Positions 9,051-17,877 are shown, counted from the first letter of the stretch. The stretch: DNA of 64,000 nucleotides from Candidatus Avimonas caecicola (GCA_904419875.1 CAJFTG010000001.1:1-64000); one strand, 5' to 3'. Translations and numbers: made by a program. Notes: a model not told the origin generated them from the sequence alone.

Positions 9051-9390
9051 GCCGGTTTTCCGGCTGACCCGCTTACAAGGAGGGCCGGCGCGCAGCCCTC
9101 CCTGTGGGCGGCCGGCCCCGCTTTCCTTTCCCCGCCCGGCATAAAGCACCGCCCCCGTCCCGGAAGCGCCGCCGGACTCCGGCGGCGCCGCTTTTTCGTC
9201 CCCCGGACGGTGTCCCCCGGGCGGGAAACGGCCCGGCGGAAGGCGGAATCCGCGGAAAACGCCGTTCATAGGCAGGGAAAGCGGGACGGTTCTCCCTGCG
9301 TCCGCCTCCGTCGTTTTCCGCGCCGCCCTGTACGGGCAAAGCGCTTCCGGCATGTCGAAGCTCGTAAGGGCATCCGCCCTCCTCTCCTGC
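9051..9390. other. 340-bp gene-free spacer with one orphan terminator-like hairpin
   Basis: No ORF here has a ribosome binding site or recognisable protein sense; the track ORFs are low-complexity GC-rich shadows. One structure stands out: GCGCCGCCGG (9166-9175) pairs with CCGGCGGCGC (9179-9188) and is followed by CGCTTTTT on the plus strand. It has no plus-strand gene in front of it except the already terminated fakA-like gene, so it may end a short unannotated transcript or act as a back-up terminator. Confidence 0.4.
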
Positions 9391-10284
9391 TTAGTCCCCC
9401 AGCTTCATCGTTTTGGTGAAAAAAGTGGCGCTGTCGGTTTTCGGCGGGCGGAGATACCGTCCCAGGCCGAACAGGCATTCCGGGTCGCGGGTGATTGTGT
9501 TGATCCGGCTCTCACACAGCAGGGTGGCCTGAAAGCCCATCTCCCTGAGGACGGGAACCGATTCCTTGCTGAACGCGCCGAAGGGATAGGTAAAGGCGGT
9601 GGGGGTAACGCCGGTGTTCTCCGTCACCGCGTCCTGCATTTTCCCGAGGTCCCGGCGCAGCGCCTGGGTATACTGCTCCACGGTCTCGCCGCTGACCCGT
9701 TGCGCGCCCTTGCGCTTGCTGCTTTTGCCGTCGCCGTGCATGTCGTAGGAATGGTTCTGCACCTCCACCAGCCCGGAATCAATCATCTCCTTCAGCTGCG
9801 TCCAGGTGGCGTTGGAATATGTGGCGTGCAGGGTTTCCTCCTGGCTGTATTGGTCGGCGTACCGGCCGATCGGCGACAGCACCATCCTGCTCTGATATTT
9901 TTGCAGCAGCGGGTAGGCATAGACGTAATTGTTGTAATACCCGTCGTCAAAGGTGAGCATGATCGGCTTATCCGGCAGCGGGACGCCGTCCTGCACATAG
10001 TCGATCAGGTCCTGGACCACCACGGTGGTATACCCATGCTCTTTCAGATACCGCAGATCGCTTTCAAACAGGTCGGGAGAGATCACATACGTCCCCTGCT
10101 GTTTTTCCTCTTTTAAAAGGCCGTGATACATCACAATCGGCAGGGAAATCCCCCCTTCCGGCGGCGCTTCCAGGGACTGGGCCGCCGCCGACCGGCCGAT
10201 CCCCACCGCCAGGCAGATCAGACCGGACAAAAAAATCGCCGCTATGGCGCAAAGGCTCCGGCGGATCCGTATCGTCCAATACAT
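9391..10284 (-). CDS. Membrane-anchored polysaccharide deacetylase (CE4/NodB-like)
   Basis: A 297-residue NodB-homology deacetylase with an N-terminal signal anchor (about residues 10-30) that places the catalytic domain outside the cell. Catalytic and metal-binding elements are visible: MLTFDDGYYNNY near residue 110, then HSYDMHG and YPFGAFS. Family members remove N- or O-acetyl groups from peptidoglycan or exopolysaccharide. ATG 10284 (MYWTIRIRR) lies 9 bp after GGAGAGG; the upstream candidates at 10293 and 10350 are worse placed. It is divergently oriented from recG, whose promoter sits in the shared intergenic region. Its target glycan is unknown. Confidence 0.88.
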   Translation of the reverse strand: MYWTIRIRRSLCAIAAIFLSGLICLAVGIGRSAAAQSLEAPPEGGISLPIVMYHGLLKEEKQQGTYVISPDLFESDLRYLKEHGYTTVVVQDLIDYVQDGVPLPDKPIMLTFDDGYYNNYVYAYPLLQKYQSRMVLSPIGRYADQYSQEETLHATYSNATWTQLKEMIDSGLVEVQNHSYDMHGDGKSSKRKGAQRVSGETVEQYTQALRRDLGKMQDAVTENTGVTPTAFTYPFGAFSKESVPVLREMGFQATLLCESRINTITRDPECLFGLGRYLRPPKTDSATFFTKTMKLGD

Positions 10285-10364
10285 AAGCGCCATCCTCTCC
10301 GGGCGGGTTCGTTCCGCCCTGTTCCCATATATAGAAAACGCATTGTCCACTTATACCGTCATTC

Positions 10365-10394
10365 TTGCAGGATTTCCGCCGGACATGGTATAAT
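10365..10394 (+). promoter_or_regulatory. SigA-type promoter for recG
   Basis: TTGCAG (10365-10370) and TATAAT (10389-10394) with an 18-bp spacer, about 80 bp ahead of the recG start. Confidence 0.7.
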
Positions 10395-10478
10395 GCTTTC
10401 AAGACATCCGCTGTGATACGCCGGGCGGCGTTTCCCGCCGCGCCGCCGCACAGCCGGCCCAGGAAGGAGGCAATCGGC

Positions 10479-12542
10479 TTGGCTCCCCTTTCCCCTGTCA
10501 CCATGGATACCCCCCTGCGTTACCTTAAAGGCGTGGGCGAGCGCCGGGCGGCGCAGTTCGAGCGTCTGGGCGTCGGCACCGTCGGGGCGCTGGTGCGCCA
10601 TATCCCCCGCGCATACGAGGATTGGTCCCGGCTGACCCCGCTTGTGAACGCGCCGTTCGGGGAAGCCTGCTGCGTCAAGGCGACGGCGCTGGAGGCGCCG
10701 GCCGAGCACCGCGTTCGCAAAGGGATGACCCTCTACCGTTTTCGGGCAGGCGACGGGTCCGCCGTGATGCAGGTCACCCTGTTCAATAACAAATACGCCG
10801 CCGCCAGGATCCGCGCAGGGGAGGAATACCTCTTTTTCGGCCCGGTGGGCGGGAATTTCACCCGCCGGGAAATGGCCTCTCCCCTCATCGAGCCGGCCGA
10901 GGGCGGCGAACGCATCCGTCCGATCTACCGGCAGACGGAGGGACTGAGCACCCGGGTAATCGAGGGCTGCGTCGCCCGGGCGCTGGAGGCGCTGGGCACG
11001 GCGCTGGATGACGATCCCCTGCCGGCGGAGCTGCGGCTCCGCCACAGCCTGTGCACCCGTCGGTTCGCGCTGGAAAATATCCACTTTCCCACCGGCAGCG
11101 AAGCGTTGGCGGTCGCCCGAAAGCGCCTGGTGTTCGAGGAGCTGCTGGTCCTCCAGCTCGGTCTGCTGCGGCTCAAGGGCCGCGCGCGCAGCGCCAGCGC
11201 CGCCGTGATGGCCCATGATTACACAGCGGAATTTTATTCCCTTCTCCCCTTCTCCCCCACGGGGGCCCAGCGGCGCGCCATTGCCGACTGCGTCGGCGAC
11301 CTGCGGGGCGCTTCCCCCATGAGTCGGCTGATCCAGGGCGATGTGGGCAGCGGCAAAACCGCCGTGGCCGCCGGAGTGGCCTTTACCGCCATTAAAAACG
11401 GCTGGCAGGCCGCCCTGATGGCGCCCACCGAAATCCTGGCCGAACAGCACGCCCGTTCCCTGTCCGCGCTGCTCGCGCCGGGGGATGTGCATGTCGGGCT
11501 GCTGACCGGCTCTCAGTCCGCCGGAGAGAAGCGGGAAGTCCTGGAACGGCTGGCGGACGGCCGAACCGACCTGATTGTCGGCACCCACGCCCTTTTGTCG
11601 GAGGGGGTGCGTTTCGCCCGGCTCGGCCTGGTCATCACCGACGAACAGCACCGTTTCGGAGTCGGGCAGAGGGCCGGCCTCGCCGCCAAGGGGATAAACC
11701 CCCACCTGCTGGTCATGTCCGCCACCCCCATTCCCCGCACCCTCGCCCTGATCATTTACGGCGACCTGGACGTGTCGGTCCTGGACGAGCTGCCTCCCGG
11801 CCGGCAGCCCGTCGAAACCTATGCGGTGCGCAGCAGCAAGCGGGAACGGGCGTATAATTATGTGAAAAAGCACATTGACGAAGGACGGCAGGCTTACATC
11901 GTGTGCCCGCTGGTTGAGGAGGGCGAAGGAGAGACCGATCTGGCCAGCGCCGCCGAATATGCGCAGAAGCTGGCCGGCGGCCCTTTGAAGGGCTATTCTC
12001 TCGGCCTCCTGCACGGGCGGATGAAGCCGGCGGAGAAGGAACGGACCATGGCCGCCTTCGCCCGCAACGAAATCTCGGTCCTGGTCTCCACCACCGTCAT
12101 CGAGGTCGGGGTGGACGTGCCCAACGCCGTAATCATGGTGATTGAAAATGCGGAACGGTTCGGTCTGGCCCAGCTCCACCAGCTGCGGGGACGGGTGGGC
12201 CGCGGACAGCACAAGTCCACCTGCATCCTGATTTCGGACGCGCAAAACGAGGAAGCGGTCCGCCGCCTGCGGGTGATGTGCGTCACCAACGACGGTTTCC
12301 AAATCGCCGACGAGGATCTCAAGCTGCGTGGGCCGGGCGACTTTTTCGGCTCCCGCCAGCACGGCCTGCCCGCACTGAAGATTGCCGACCTAAACGGCGA
12401 CATGCCGCTGCTGCTTGAAGCGCAGACAGAGGCCCGTGCCCTGATCGCGTCCGACCCGGAGCTGGAGCAGGCGGAGCACCTCCCCCTGGCGGAGGAGGTG
12501 CGGCGGCTGTTCGATCAGGTGACCGAGCAGGGCCTGAACTGA
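10479..12542 (+). CDS. recG: ATP-dependent DNA helicase RecG
   Basis: A 687-residue superfamily 2 helicase that remodels stalled replication forks and branch-migrates recombination intermediates. It has the N-terminal wedge/OB region (LRYLKGVGERRA near the start), Walker A GDVGSGKT near residue 288, the DEQHRFG box near 388, VMSATPIPRTLAL, and RGRVGRG in the C-terminal helicase lobe. The track starts too far upstream; TTG 10479, 8 bp after AGGAAGGAGG, gives the normal RecG length (B. subtilis 682). Nothing unusual in the motifs. Confidence 0.97.
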   Translation: MAPLSPVTMDTPLRYLKGVGERRAAQFERLGVGTVGALVRHIPRAYEDWSRLTPLVNAPFGEACCVKATALEAPAEHRVRKGMTLYRFRAGDGSAVMQVTLFNNKYAAARIRAGEEYLFFGPVGGNFTRREMASPLIEPAEGGERIRPIYRQTEGLSTRVIEGCVARALEALGTALDDDPLPAELRLRHSLCTRRFALENIHFPTGSEALAVARKRLVFEELLVLQLGLLRLKGRARSASAAVMAHDYTAEFYSLLPFSPTGAQRRAIADCVGDLRGASPMSRLIQGDVGSGKTAVAAGVAFTAIKNGWQAALMAPTEILAEQHARSLSALLAPGDVHVGLLTGSQSAGEKREVLERLADGRTDLIVGTHALLSEGVRFARLGLVITDEQHRFGVGQRAGLAAKGINPHLLVMSATPIPRTLALIIYGDLDVSVLDELPPGRQPVETYAVRSSKRERAYNYVKKHIDEGRQAYIVCPLVEEGEGETDLASAAEYAQKLAGGPLKGYSLGLLHGRMKPAEKERTMAAFARNEISVLVSTTVIEVGVDVPNAVIMVIENAERFGLAQLHQLRGRVGRGQHKSTCILISDAQNEEAVRRLRVMCVTNDGFQIADEDLKLRGPGDFFGSRQHGLPALKIADLNGDMPLLLEAQTEARALIASDPELEQAEHLPLAEEVRRLFDQVTEQGLN

Positions 12543-12581
12543 TCGATTGGCCGGCCTGCCTCGCGGGAACAAGCCGTCATA

Positions 12582-12611
12582 TTGTCCACCCTTTGCGAAT
12601 AGAGTTATGGT
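12582..12611 (+). promoter_or_regulatory. Candidate promoter for the P-type ATPase
   Basis: TTGTCC (12582-12587) and TATGGT (12606-12611) with an 18-bp spacer, 50 bp ahead of the ATPase start. The boxes are imperfect, so the call is moderate. Confidence 0.45.
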
Positions 12612-12660
12612 ATAGGGCCAAGCCATCGGCCCACCACGACTGCGAAGGAGTGAACCGCCC

Positions 12661-15342
12661 ATGACGCCAACCGCTCCCTCCGCGGCAGGACTGACCACCG
12701 AACAAGCGGAGCAGTCCCGCCGGGAGCACGGCTCCAATCATCTGACGCAGAAAAAGCGCCGGGGCTTTTTCCGCCAGTTTCTCGACAGCTTCGGCGACCC
12801 GATCATCAAGGTGCTGCTCGCCGCCCTGGCCATCAACGTGATTTTCCTGTTCCGCCATTTCGACTGGTTCGAAACGGCGGGCATCGCCATTGCCATTTTT
12901 CTGGCCACCTTTGTTTCCACCCTGTCCGAGTACGGCAGCGAATCCGCCTTTATCCGGCTGCAGGAGGACGCCCAGCGCACCAAATGCCGCGTAAAGAGGG
13001 ACGGCCGGGTGGTTGAGCTGCCGGTCGCGGAGATCGTCGTCGGGGATGTGGTGCTGCTTCAGGCGGGGGAACGCCTGCCTGCGGACGGCCTCCTGCTGTC
13101 CGGGGAGCTGCACGTCGACCAGTCCGCCCTCAACGGCGAAAGCAAGGAGGCCGCCAAGCTTCCCGGCCCGGAGCTCGACGACGAGCGGGATTTCCTCTCC
13201 AAAAGCCGGCTGTTCCGCGGCAGCGTGGTCTGCTCCGGGGAGGGGGAGCTGCTGGTGCGCGCCGTGGGGGACGCTACCTTCTACGGACATCTGGCCCGGG
13301 AAGTGCAGGAGGAAACCCGGGAAAGCCCTCTGAAAGTGCGGCTCGGCCATCTGGCGCACACCATCAGCCGGCTGGGCTATATTGCGGCCGGGCTGGTGGC
13401 GATTGCCGACCTGTTTCATTCCCTTCTTCTGGACAACGGCATGAACATCGCCCGGCTGGGACAGTGGATCGCCGCCAACCCGGCGGGGCTGTTCGAGCAC
13501 GCGCTCCATGCCCTTACCCTGGCGATCACGGTGGTGGTGGTCGCCGTGCCGGAGGGGCTGCCGATGATGATTACGGTGGTCCTTTCCTCCAATATGCGGC
13601 GGATGCTCAAGGATCACGTGCTGGTGCGCAAGCTGGTGGGGATCGAAACCTCGGGGAGCCTCAACATTTTATTCACCGACAAGACCGGCACCCTCACCCG
13701 CGGGAAGCTGGAGGTCACCCGCTTTCTGACCGGGGACGGCGCCGAATACAAAAGGGCCTCCGAGCTGCGCCGGCGAAAACCGCTGTGGGAGCTGGTGGAG
13801 CTTTCCTGTGTGCAGAATTCGGGCAGCCTGCTCTCAGGCGGGAAGGCTCTGGGCGGGAACGCGACCGACCGCGCCCTGCTGGAATACGCCGTGTCGGAAA
13901 AGGGCCGTCCCTCCGCCGGGAAATCGGAAAAGGGGCGGGTAATCCCCTTTGATTCCAAAAACAAATTTTCCGCCGTCGAGCTGCATGGAGAACGGGAGCT
14001 GACCCTTATCAAGGGGGCGCCGGAGCGGCTGCTCCCCTGCTGCACCCGGTTTTACGATGAAAAGGGCCGGGTCTGTTCGCTGCCGAGCCGCCTTTTCCTG
14101 GAAAAAAAGATGAAGGAGCTGACCTCCCGCGCCATGAGGATGCTCTGCCTGGCGGTGTCGGAAACGCCGGTGACGGAAAACGGCGGCTTTTCCGACCTCA
14201 TCCTGATCGGGCTGGCCGGCATCCGGGACGAGGTGCGGCCGGAGGCGCGGGCCGCTGTGCGCCAGGTGCGGGAGGCGGGGGTGCAGGTGGTGATGATCAC
14301 CGGCGACAACCGGGAAACCGCCGCCGCCATCGCCCGGGAGGCGGGGCTGCTGGACGACGGGCCCGCCGCGGCATCCTCCCGGCACGCCGTGCTTACCAGC
14401 GCGGAGCTGAATGCAATGGGCGATGAGGAGGTCAAGCGCCTTCTACCGGACCTGCGGGTGGTTGCCCGCGCCCTGCCCAACGACAAAAGCCGTCTGGTGC
14501 GGCTGGCGCAGGAGCTGAATCTGGTTGCCGGTATGACGGGGGACGGCATCAACGACGCCCCGGCCCTGAAAAAGGCGGATGTCGGTTTTGCCATGGGCAG
14601 CGGCACCGAGGTGGCCAAAGAGGCCGGCGACATCGTCATCCTGGACGATAACATCGCCTCCATTGCCAAGGCGATCCTGTACGGGCGGACCATCTTCAAA
14701 AGCATCCGCAAGTTCATCATCTTCCAGCTGACGATGAACCTGTGCGCGGTCGGGGTTTCGATCATCGGCCCCTTCATCGGCATCGACACCCCGGTCACCG
14801 TCATCCAGATGCTGTGGATCAACATCATCATGGACACCCTGGCCGGCCTGGCCTTCGCCGGGGAGCCGCCCCTGGAGGAATACATGCACGAGCCTCCCAA
14901 GCGCCGGGACGAACCAGTGCTCAACCGCTATATGCTCAGCCAGATCCTCTGCATGGGCGTATTCACCATCGTCCTGTGCGTGCTGTTTCTCAAGCTGCCG
15001 GCGGTCAGGCTGCTCTTCCGCTATGCCAACGACGACATCTATCGGATGACCGCCTTTTTTGCCCTGTTCATCTTCGCGGGGATTTTTAATTCCTTCAACG
15101 CCCGCACCCACCGGGTAAACCTGCTGGCCCATCTGCGCCGAAATCCCTCCTTCCTGCTGATTATGCTGGCGGTGGCGGCCATCCAGATCGGGCTGATCTA
15201 TTACGGCGGAAGCCTGTTCCGCACGGCCGGCCTCACCTTCGGGGAGCTGCGCCGGGTGCTGCTGATTGCCTTCCTGGTGGTGCCGGCGGACTGCGCGCGC
15301 AAGCTGCTGCTGCGGCTGTTCGGCCGAAAGGGCACCCTGTAG
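12661..15342 (+). CDS. Calcium-type cation-translocating P-type ATPase (P2 class)
   Basis: An 893-residue P2-type ATPase, most like bacterial calcium exporters (LMCA1/PMCA-like). Visible elements are the actuator segment with NGESKE near 159, the membrane motif VPEGLP near 298, the phosphorylation site DKTGTLT near 340, KGAPERLL in the nucleotide-binding domain, the hinge TGDGINDAP near 621, and WINIIMDTLAG in the C-terminal membrane half, where Asn and Asp coordinate calcium in related pumps. It should export Ca2+ (or Mn2+) from the cytosol; ion specificity is inferred. ATG 12661 follows GAAGGAG. No partner genes are adjacent. Confidence 0.9.
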   Translation: MTPTAPSAAGLTTEQAEQSRREHGSNHLTQKKRRGFFRQFLDSFGDPIIKVLLAALAINVIFLFRHFDWFETAGIAIAIFLATFVSTLSEYGSESAFIRLQEDAQRTKCRVKRDGRVVELPVAEIVVGDVVLLQAGERLPADGLLLSGELHVDQSALNGESKEAAKLPGPELDDERDFLSKSRLFRGSVVCSGEGELLVRAVGDATFYGHLAREVQEETRESPLKVRLGHLAHTISRLGYIAAGLVAIADLFHSLLLDNGMNIARLGQWIAANPAGLFEHALHALTLAITVVVVAVPEGLPMMITVVLSSNMRRMLKDHVLVRKLVGIETSGSLNILFTDKTGTLTRGKLEVTRFLTGDGAEYKRASELRRRKPLWELVELSCVQNSGSLLSGGKALGGNATDRALLEYAVSEKGRPSAGKSEKGRVIPFDSKNKFSAVELHGERELTLIKGAPERLLPCCTRFYDEKGRVCSLPSRLFLEKKMKELTSRAMRMLCLAVSETPVTENGGFSDLILIGLAGIRDEVRPEARAAVRQVREAGVQVVMITGDNRETAAAIAREAGLLDDGPAAASSRHAVLTSAELNAMGDEEVKRLLPDLRVVARALPNDKSRLVRLAQELNLVAGMTGDGINDAPALKKADVGFAMGSGTEVAKEAGDIVILDDNIASIAKAILYGRTIFKSIRKFIIFQLTMNLCAVGVSIIGPFIGIDTPVTVIQMLWINIIMDTLAGLAFAGEPPLEEYMHEPPKRRDEPVLNRYMLSQILCMGVFTIVLCVLFLKLPAVRLLFRYANDDIYRMTAFFALFIFAGIFNSFNARTHRVNLLAHLRRNPSFLLIMLAVAAIQIGLIYYGGSLFRTAGLTFGELRRVLLIAFLVVPADCARKLLLRLFGRKGTL

Positions 15343-15820
15343 CCGAGCCCCGGCAGGGCCAAGGGCGCAGGAAAACCCCGCACAGGTCCCGCGCAGGCCG
15401 GTCTTTCGGAGACGCCGGACGACCCCGCCTGTCCCGCCAAGCCCGTCGGATTTCCCCGTCCCGTAACTTGTCCCACAGCGCGCCCCACGCGCCCCGCGGC
15501 TCTTCCGTCGGAGACGCCGCCCGATACGGGCGCGATGGGCGCTTTTTCTCCCCGTCTCTCCCCGTCCTTTTCCGTCCTTTTCCGTCCCTTCCCGCCCCCT
15601 CCTCTCCCCTCCCCGCTTTGTCCGATACCGGCGGAAGGGGCTGTTCTCTCCACCGGCGGGGCCGGCGGGCCTTTATCGGAGGATGCCGAAGATGCCCTGG
15701 AAGGGAGCGCCGCAAAAGGGGCTTGCGGCGCTCCCTTCGCGCTTTTTTCCCGTATGGGGCGTCCACCCTATAAAACCGGCACAGACCACGGCCTTCCCCG
15801 CCGTATTTTACCAAATCGTG
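15343..15820. other. 480-bp gene-free region with polypyrimidine tract
   Basis: Between the ATPase and the hsp20 control region no ORF has coding character. The plus strand from about 15545 to 15615 is almost purely pyrimidine and contains tandem copies of CCGTCCTTTT. A strong terminator at 15700 lies about 360 bp after the ATPase stop, so the region may be a long 3' UTR or hold a short RNA. Confidence 0.5.
15700..15748 (+). terminator. Strong intrinsic terminator, 16-bp perfect stem
   Basis: GAAGGGAGCGCCGCAA (15700-15715) pairs perfectly with TTGCGGCGCTCCCTTC (15723-15738), then GCGCTTTTTT. It ends plus-strand transcripts ahead of the hsp20 promoter and is unusually far from the ATPase stop codon. 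Confidence 0.85.
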
Positions 15821-15827
15821 AACTTTT

Positions 15828-15873
15828 TTAGCACTCTCTGTAAATATTAGCACTCTTCTATTGACAGTGCTAA
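15828..15873 (+). promoter_or_regulatory. CIRCE operator (HrcA site) plus an extra half-site
   Basis: TTAGCACTC (15847-15855), 9 bp, then CAGTGCTAA (15865-15873) matches the HrcA-binding CIRCE element with a single mismatch in the right arm. An additional TTAGCACTC half-site sits at 15828-15836, 19 bp upstream in the same direction. The operator overlaps the hsp20 promoter, which predicts heat-inducible repression by HrcA. Confidence 0.9.
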
Positions 15874-15888
15874 TATTAGGGATATAAT
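15861..15888 (+). promoter_or_regulatory. Promoter for hsp20 overlapping CIRCE
   Basis: TTGACA (15861-15866) and TATAAT (15883-15888), both perfect consensus with a 16-bp spacer; the -35 box lies inside the CIRCE element. The resulting leader is about 165 nt and GC-rich. Confidence 0.85.
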
Positions 15889-16061
15889 AAAGGCAGACCT
15901 TGGGAACAGGCCCCGGACAAGCGCCCGCAGCGGGCGGGGCCGCACCCGGGCCGTGCAAAAATCGCCGGAGGGCTCCGCCGTCCGGTACGGTAACAAAAGC
16001 CCGCCGACGCGGGGATTTCTTCCCCACATCCACGAGCAAAACAGAAACGGAGGAATGAGGT

Positions 16062-16508
16062 ATGTTACCGAGTATTTTTGGTGAAAACCTGTTTGACGAG
16101 ATGTTTGACGACGCCTTTGACATGCTGCCGGCCGTCGGCCGCCGCAATCCGCTGTACGGCAAGCACGCCAAAAACCTGATGAAGACCGACGTCCGCGAGA
16201 CGGAGAACTCCTATGAGGTGGACATCGACCTGCCCGGCTTCCAAAAGGACGAAGTGCAGGTGGAGTTGAAGAACGGGTATCTGACCGTCAGCGCCTCCAA
16301 ATCCCTGGACCGGGACGAGCAGGACAACAAAGGCCGCTATATCCGTCAGGAGCGCTATGCCGGCCAATGCCGCCGCAGCTTCTATGTCGGGGAGAGCATA
16401 AAGCCGGAGGATGTGCACGCCAAATACGACAGCGGTATCCTGCGGCTTTCGATGCCGAAGGCGGAGCCGAAGCCGTTGCCCCGTCACAATCATATCGAAA
16501 TCGAGTAA
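16062..16508 (+). CDS. Small heat shock protein, Hsp20/alpha-crystallin family
   Basis: A 148-residue small heat shock protein, an ATP-independent chaperone that holds unfolding proteins. The alpha-crystallin domain runs from about residue 40 (KTDVRETENSYEVDIDLPGF) to the conserved GILRLSMPKAE near 126-136. ATG 16062 follows GGAGGAATGAG. It stands alone between its own CIRCE promoter and a strong terminator, so it is a monocistronic heat-shock gene. Confidence 0.95.
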   Translation: MLPSIFGENLFDEMFDDAFDMLPAVGRRNPLYGKHAKNLMKTDVRETENSYEVDIDLPGFQKDEVQVELKNGYLTVSASKSLDRDEQDNKGRYIRQERYAGQCRRSFYVGESIKPEDVHAKYDSGILRLSMPKAEPKPLPRHNHIEIE

Positions 16509-16523
16509 ACCGGAGGAAAGCCC

Positions 16524-16560
16524 AAAGCCGCCGCCCCCATAGCGGGGCGGCGGCTTTTTC
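16524..16560 (+). terminator. Intrinsic terminator after hsp20
   Basis: AAAGCCGCCGCCCC (16524-16537) pairs with GGGGCGGCGGCTTT and runs into TTTTTCC, 15 bp after the hsp20 stop. Confidence 0.9.
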
Positions 16561-16576
16561 CTTGTTAACGAAAATC

Positions 16577-16811
16577 ACCGGCTCTGCCGGTGGGGGTGTC
16601 TCGTAAAAAAGCTTTAGCTTTAAGGATCGAGCGAAGCGTGCTGCTAACAGCCGGCCATACGGTGAAGGAACGCTTCCGTTAAAATGGGGGATCCGCCTGT
16701 TTACGGGCAGCGGGGCAGGGGATGCAAGTAAAATAAATTCCAGTGCGTCTTGAGACGCTTACCTGTAATATGCCCTAATAGGGCTTATTCAAGCCGCCGG
16801 GCTTAGCCGGT
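16577..16811 (+). ncRNA. Candidate structured noncoding RNA (unidentified)
   Basis: This AT-richer, gene-free segment can close on itself. ACCGGCT (16577-16583) pairs with AGCCGGT (16805-16811), then after a 2x2 internal loop GCCGGTGG (16586-16593) pairs with CCGCCGGGC (16794-16802) with one bulge, giving about 15 bp. Inside are clean local hairpins such as GCGTC-TTGA-GACGC near 16745-16758 and GCCCT-AAT-AGGGC at 16772-16784. No ORF fits. I cannot assign it to an RNA family by eye. Strand is uncertain, because the reverse complement also has an AAAGCT/AGCTTT stem plus T-run at its 3' side (near 16605-16620). No clear promoter was seen. Confidence 0.5.
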
Positions 16812-17037
16812 TTATGGACTTGACAGCGGCGACAAAAGGCGAAAAGGGCACCGCAGGGGCTGCCGAACGGCCGCAGCCCTCCGGACACTGGCCGGAAACC
16901 GCCGCCGCGGCTCCGGCCGCCTCCCCCGGCCCGCGCTTTTCACCCGTCCGGCAAATCGGCGGCGCGCGGCTTGCGCACTGCCTGCCGTTTGCCCGCCGTG
17001 ATTGCCCACGTCCTCATCCGGCCGGCGGCCGGTGCGT
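16812..17037. other. Short gene-free spacer after the EPS operon tail
   Basis: No gene is visible. On the minus strand a stem (AGGGCTGC / GCAGCCCT, about 16850-16885) with a later TTTT could end the long EPS transcript, which runs leftward into this spacer. Confidence 0.35.
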
Positions 17038-17877
17038 TCACACTCTCCACCCGATGGTAAGCTCCTCCTTTTCGAGCAGGCGGGCGTATGCCTGCTCCAC
17101 CAGCACGTCCATATTCTCCCGGATGCCCGCGTAGGTGCTCTGATGCAGCTTCCGCAGGCACAGGGGAGTCCCCTTCTCTTCCGCCACCTGCGCCGCCCTG
17201 CACAGCCCCTTGATGCTCCGGTTCACGCTTATGCGGTCCATCGGGCCGCCCCGCCTGGTCACGAACAGCGGCCCTGAGGCCAGACCCTTCCGCCGGGCAT
17301 ATTCCAACAGCTCCCGGCACAGCGCCTCGGGTATGTACACCCGGCCCTCTCCGGACGCCGCCGTCCCCGCCCGGACATCCTCCACCGTCATGCGCGGGAT
17401 GTCCTGCAGCGCCATCCCCATGCAGCAGATTACCTTCATCAGTAGGTAGGTCCGTTCCTTCCCCCCCTGCTTTGCCGCCTGCAGCAGCCGCAGATACTCC
17501 ACCCGCGTCAGCTCCGGCTGCACCTCGTCCGCCGGCACCCGCTCCAGTTCCTGGCGGAGATCCTTCCGGCCGCAGTAGCCCAGGAAACTGTTCACCGCCG
17601 AAAGCTTCGCGTTCACCGTGCGCGGGGAATCCCCTGCCCTGCGCAGCTCCTCCCGCCAGGCGTCGAGCGCGGCCCTGTCCAGCCGCTTCTCCCCCGGCAG
17701 CGCCTGATACAGGGCGGTCAGGCTGCGGCGGTAGCTGTCGATGGTCCCGCTCTGCCGGCCCTTGCCGCGGCACGCCTCCAGAAACGCCCCGATCTGTTGC
17801 TCCGTCATCGGCATCCCTTCTTCCGGCTTTTCCCACCCTTTTTCCGGGTTCCGCTTCTCCTCTGCCATCGTTTTCAT
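17038..17877 (-). CDS. Catalytically degenerate tyrosine-recombinase homologue, last gene of EPS operon
   Basis: A 279-residue protein collinear with the active recombinase at 33456-34301: a SAM-like N-terminal domain (SGTIDSYRRSLTALYQ, SPRTVNAKLSAVNSFL) and a recognisable but ruined catalytic domain. Aligned by eye, the first Arg (TGIRVSE) becomes GMALQD, the beta-hairpin Lys is absent, the HxxR box PHNLRH becomes PLCLRK (His lost, Arg kept), and the GH box and nucleophilic Tyr are missing from the shortened C-terminus. It can hardly cut DNA but may still bind it. ATG 17877 follows AGGAAG. It sits 68 bp after cpsB on the same strand, so it is probably the tail of the EPS operon. Function unknown; a regulator of the upstream DNA switch is an inference. 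Confidence 0.8.
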   Translation of the reverse strand: MKTMAEEKRNPEKGWEKPEEGMPMTEQQIGAFLEACRGKGRQSGTIDSYRRSLTALYQALPGEKRLDRAALDAWREELRRAGDSPRTVNAKLSAVNSFLGYCGRKDLRQELERVPADEVQPELTRVEYLRLLQAAKQGGKERTYLLMKVICCMGMALQDIPRMTVEDVRAGTAASGEGRVYIPEALCRELLEYARRKGLASGPLFVTRRGGPMDRISVNRSIKGLCRAAQVAEEKGTPLCLRKLHQSTYAGIRENMDVLVEQAYARLLEKEELTIGWRV

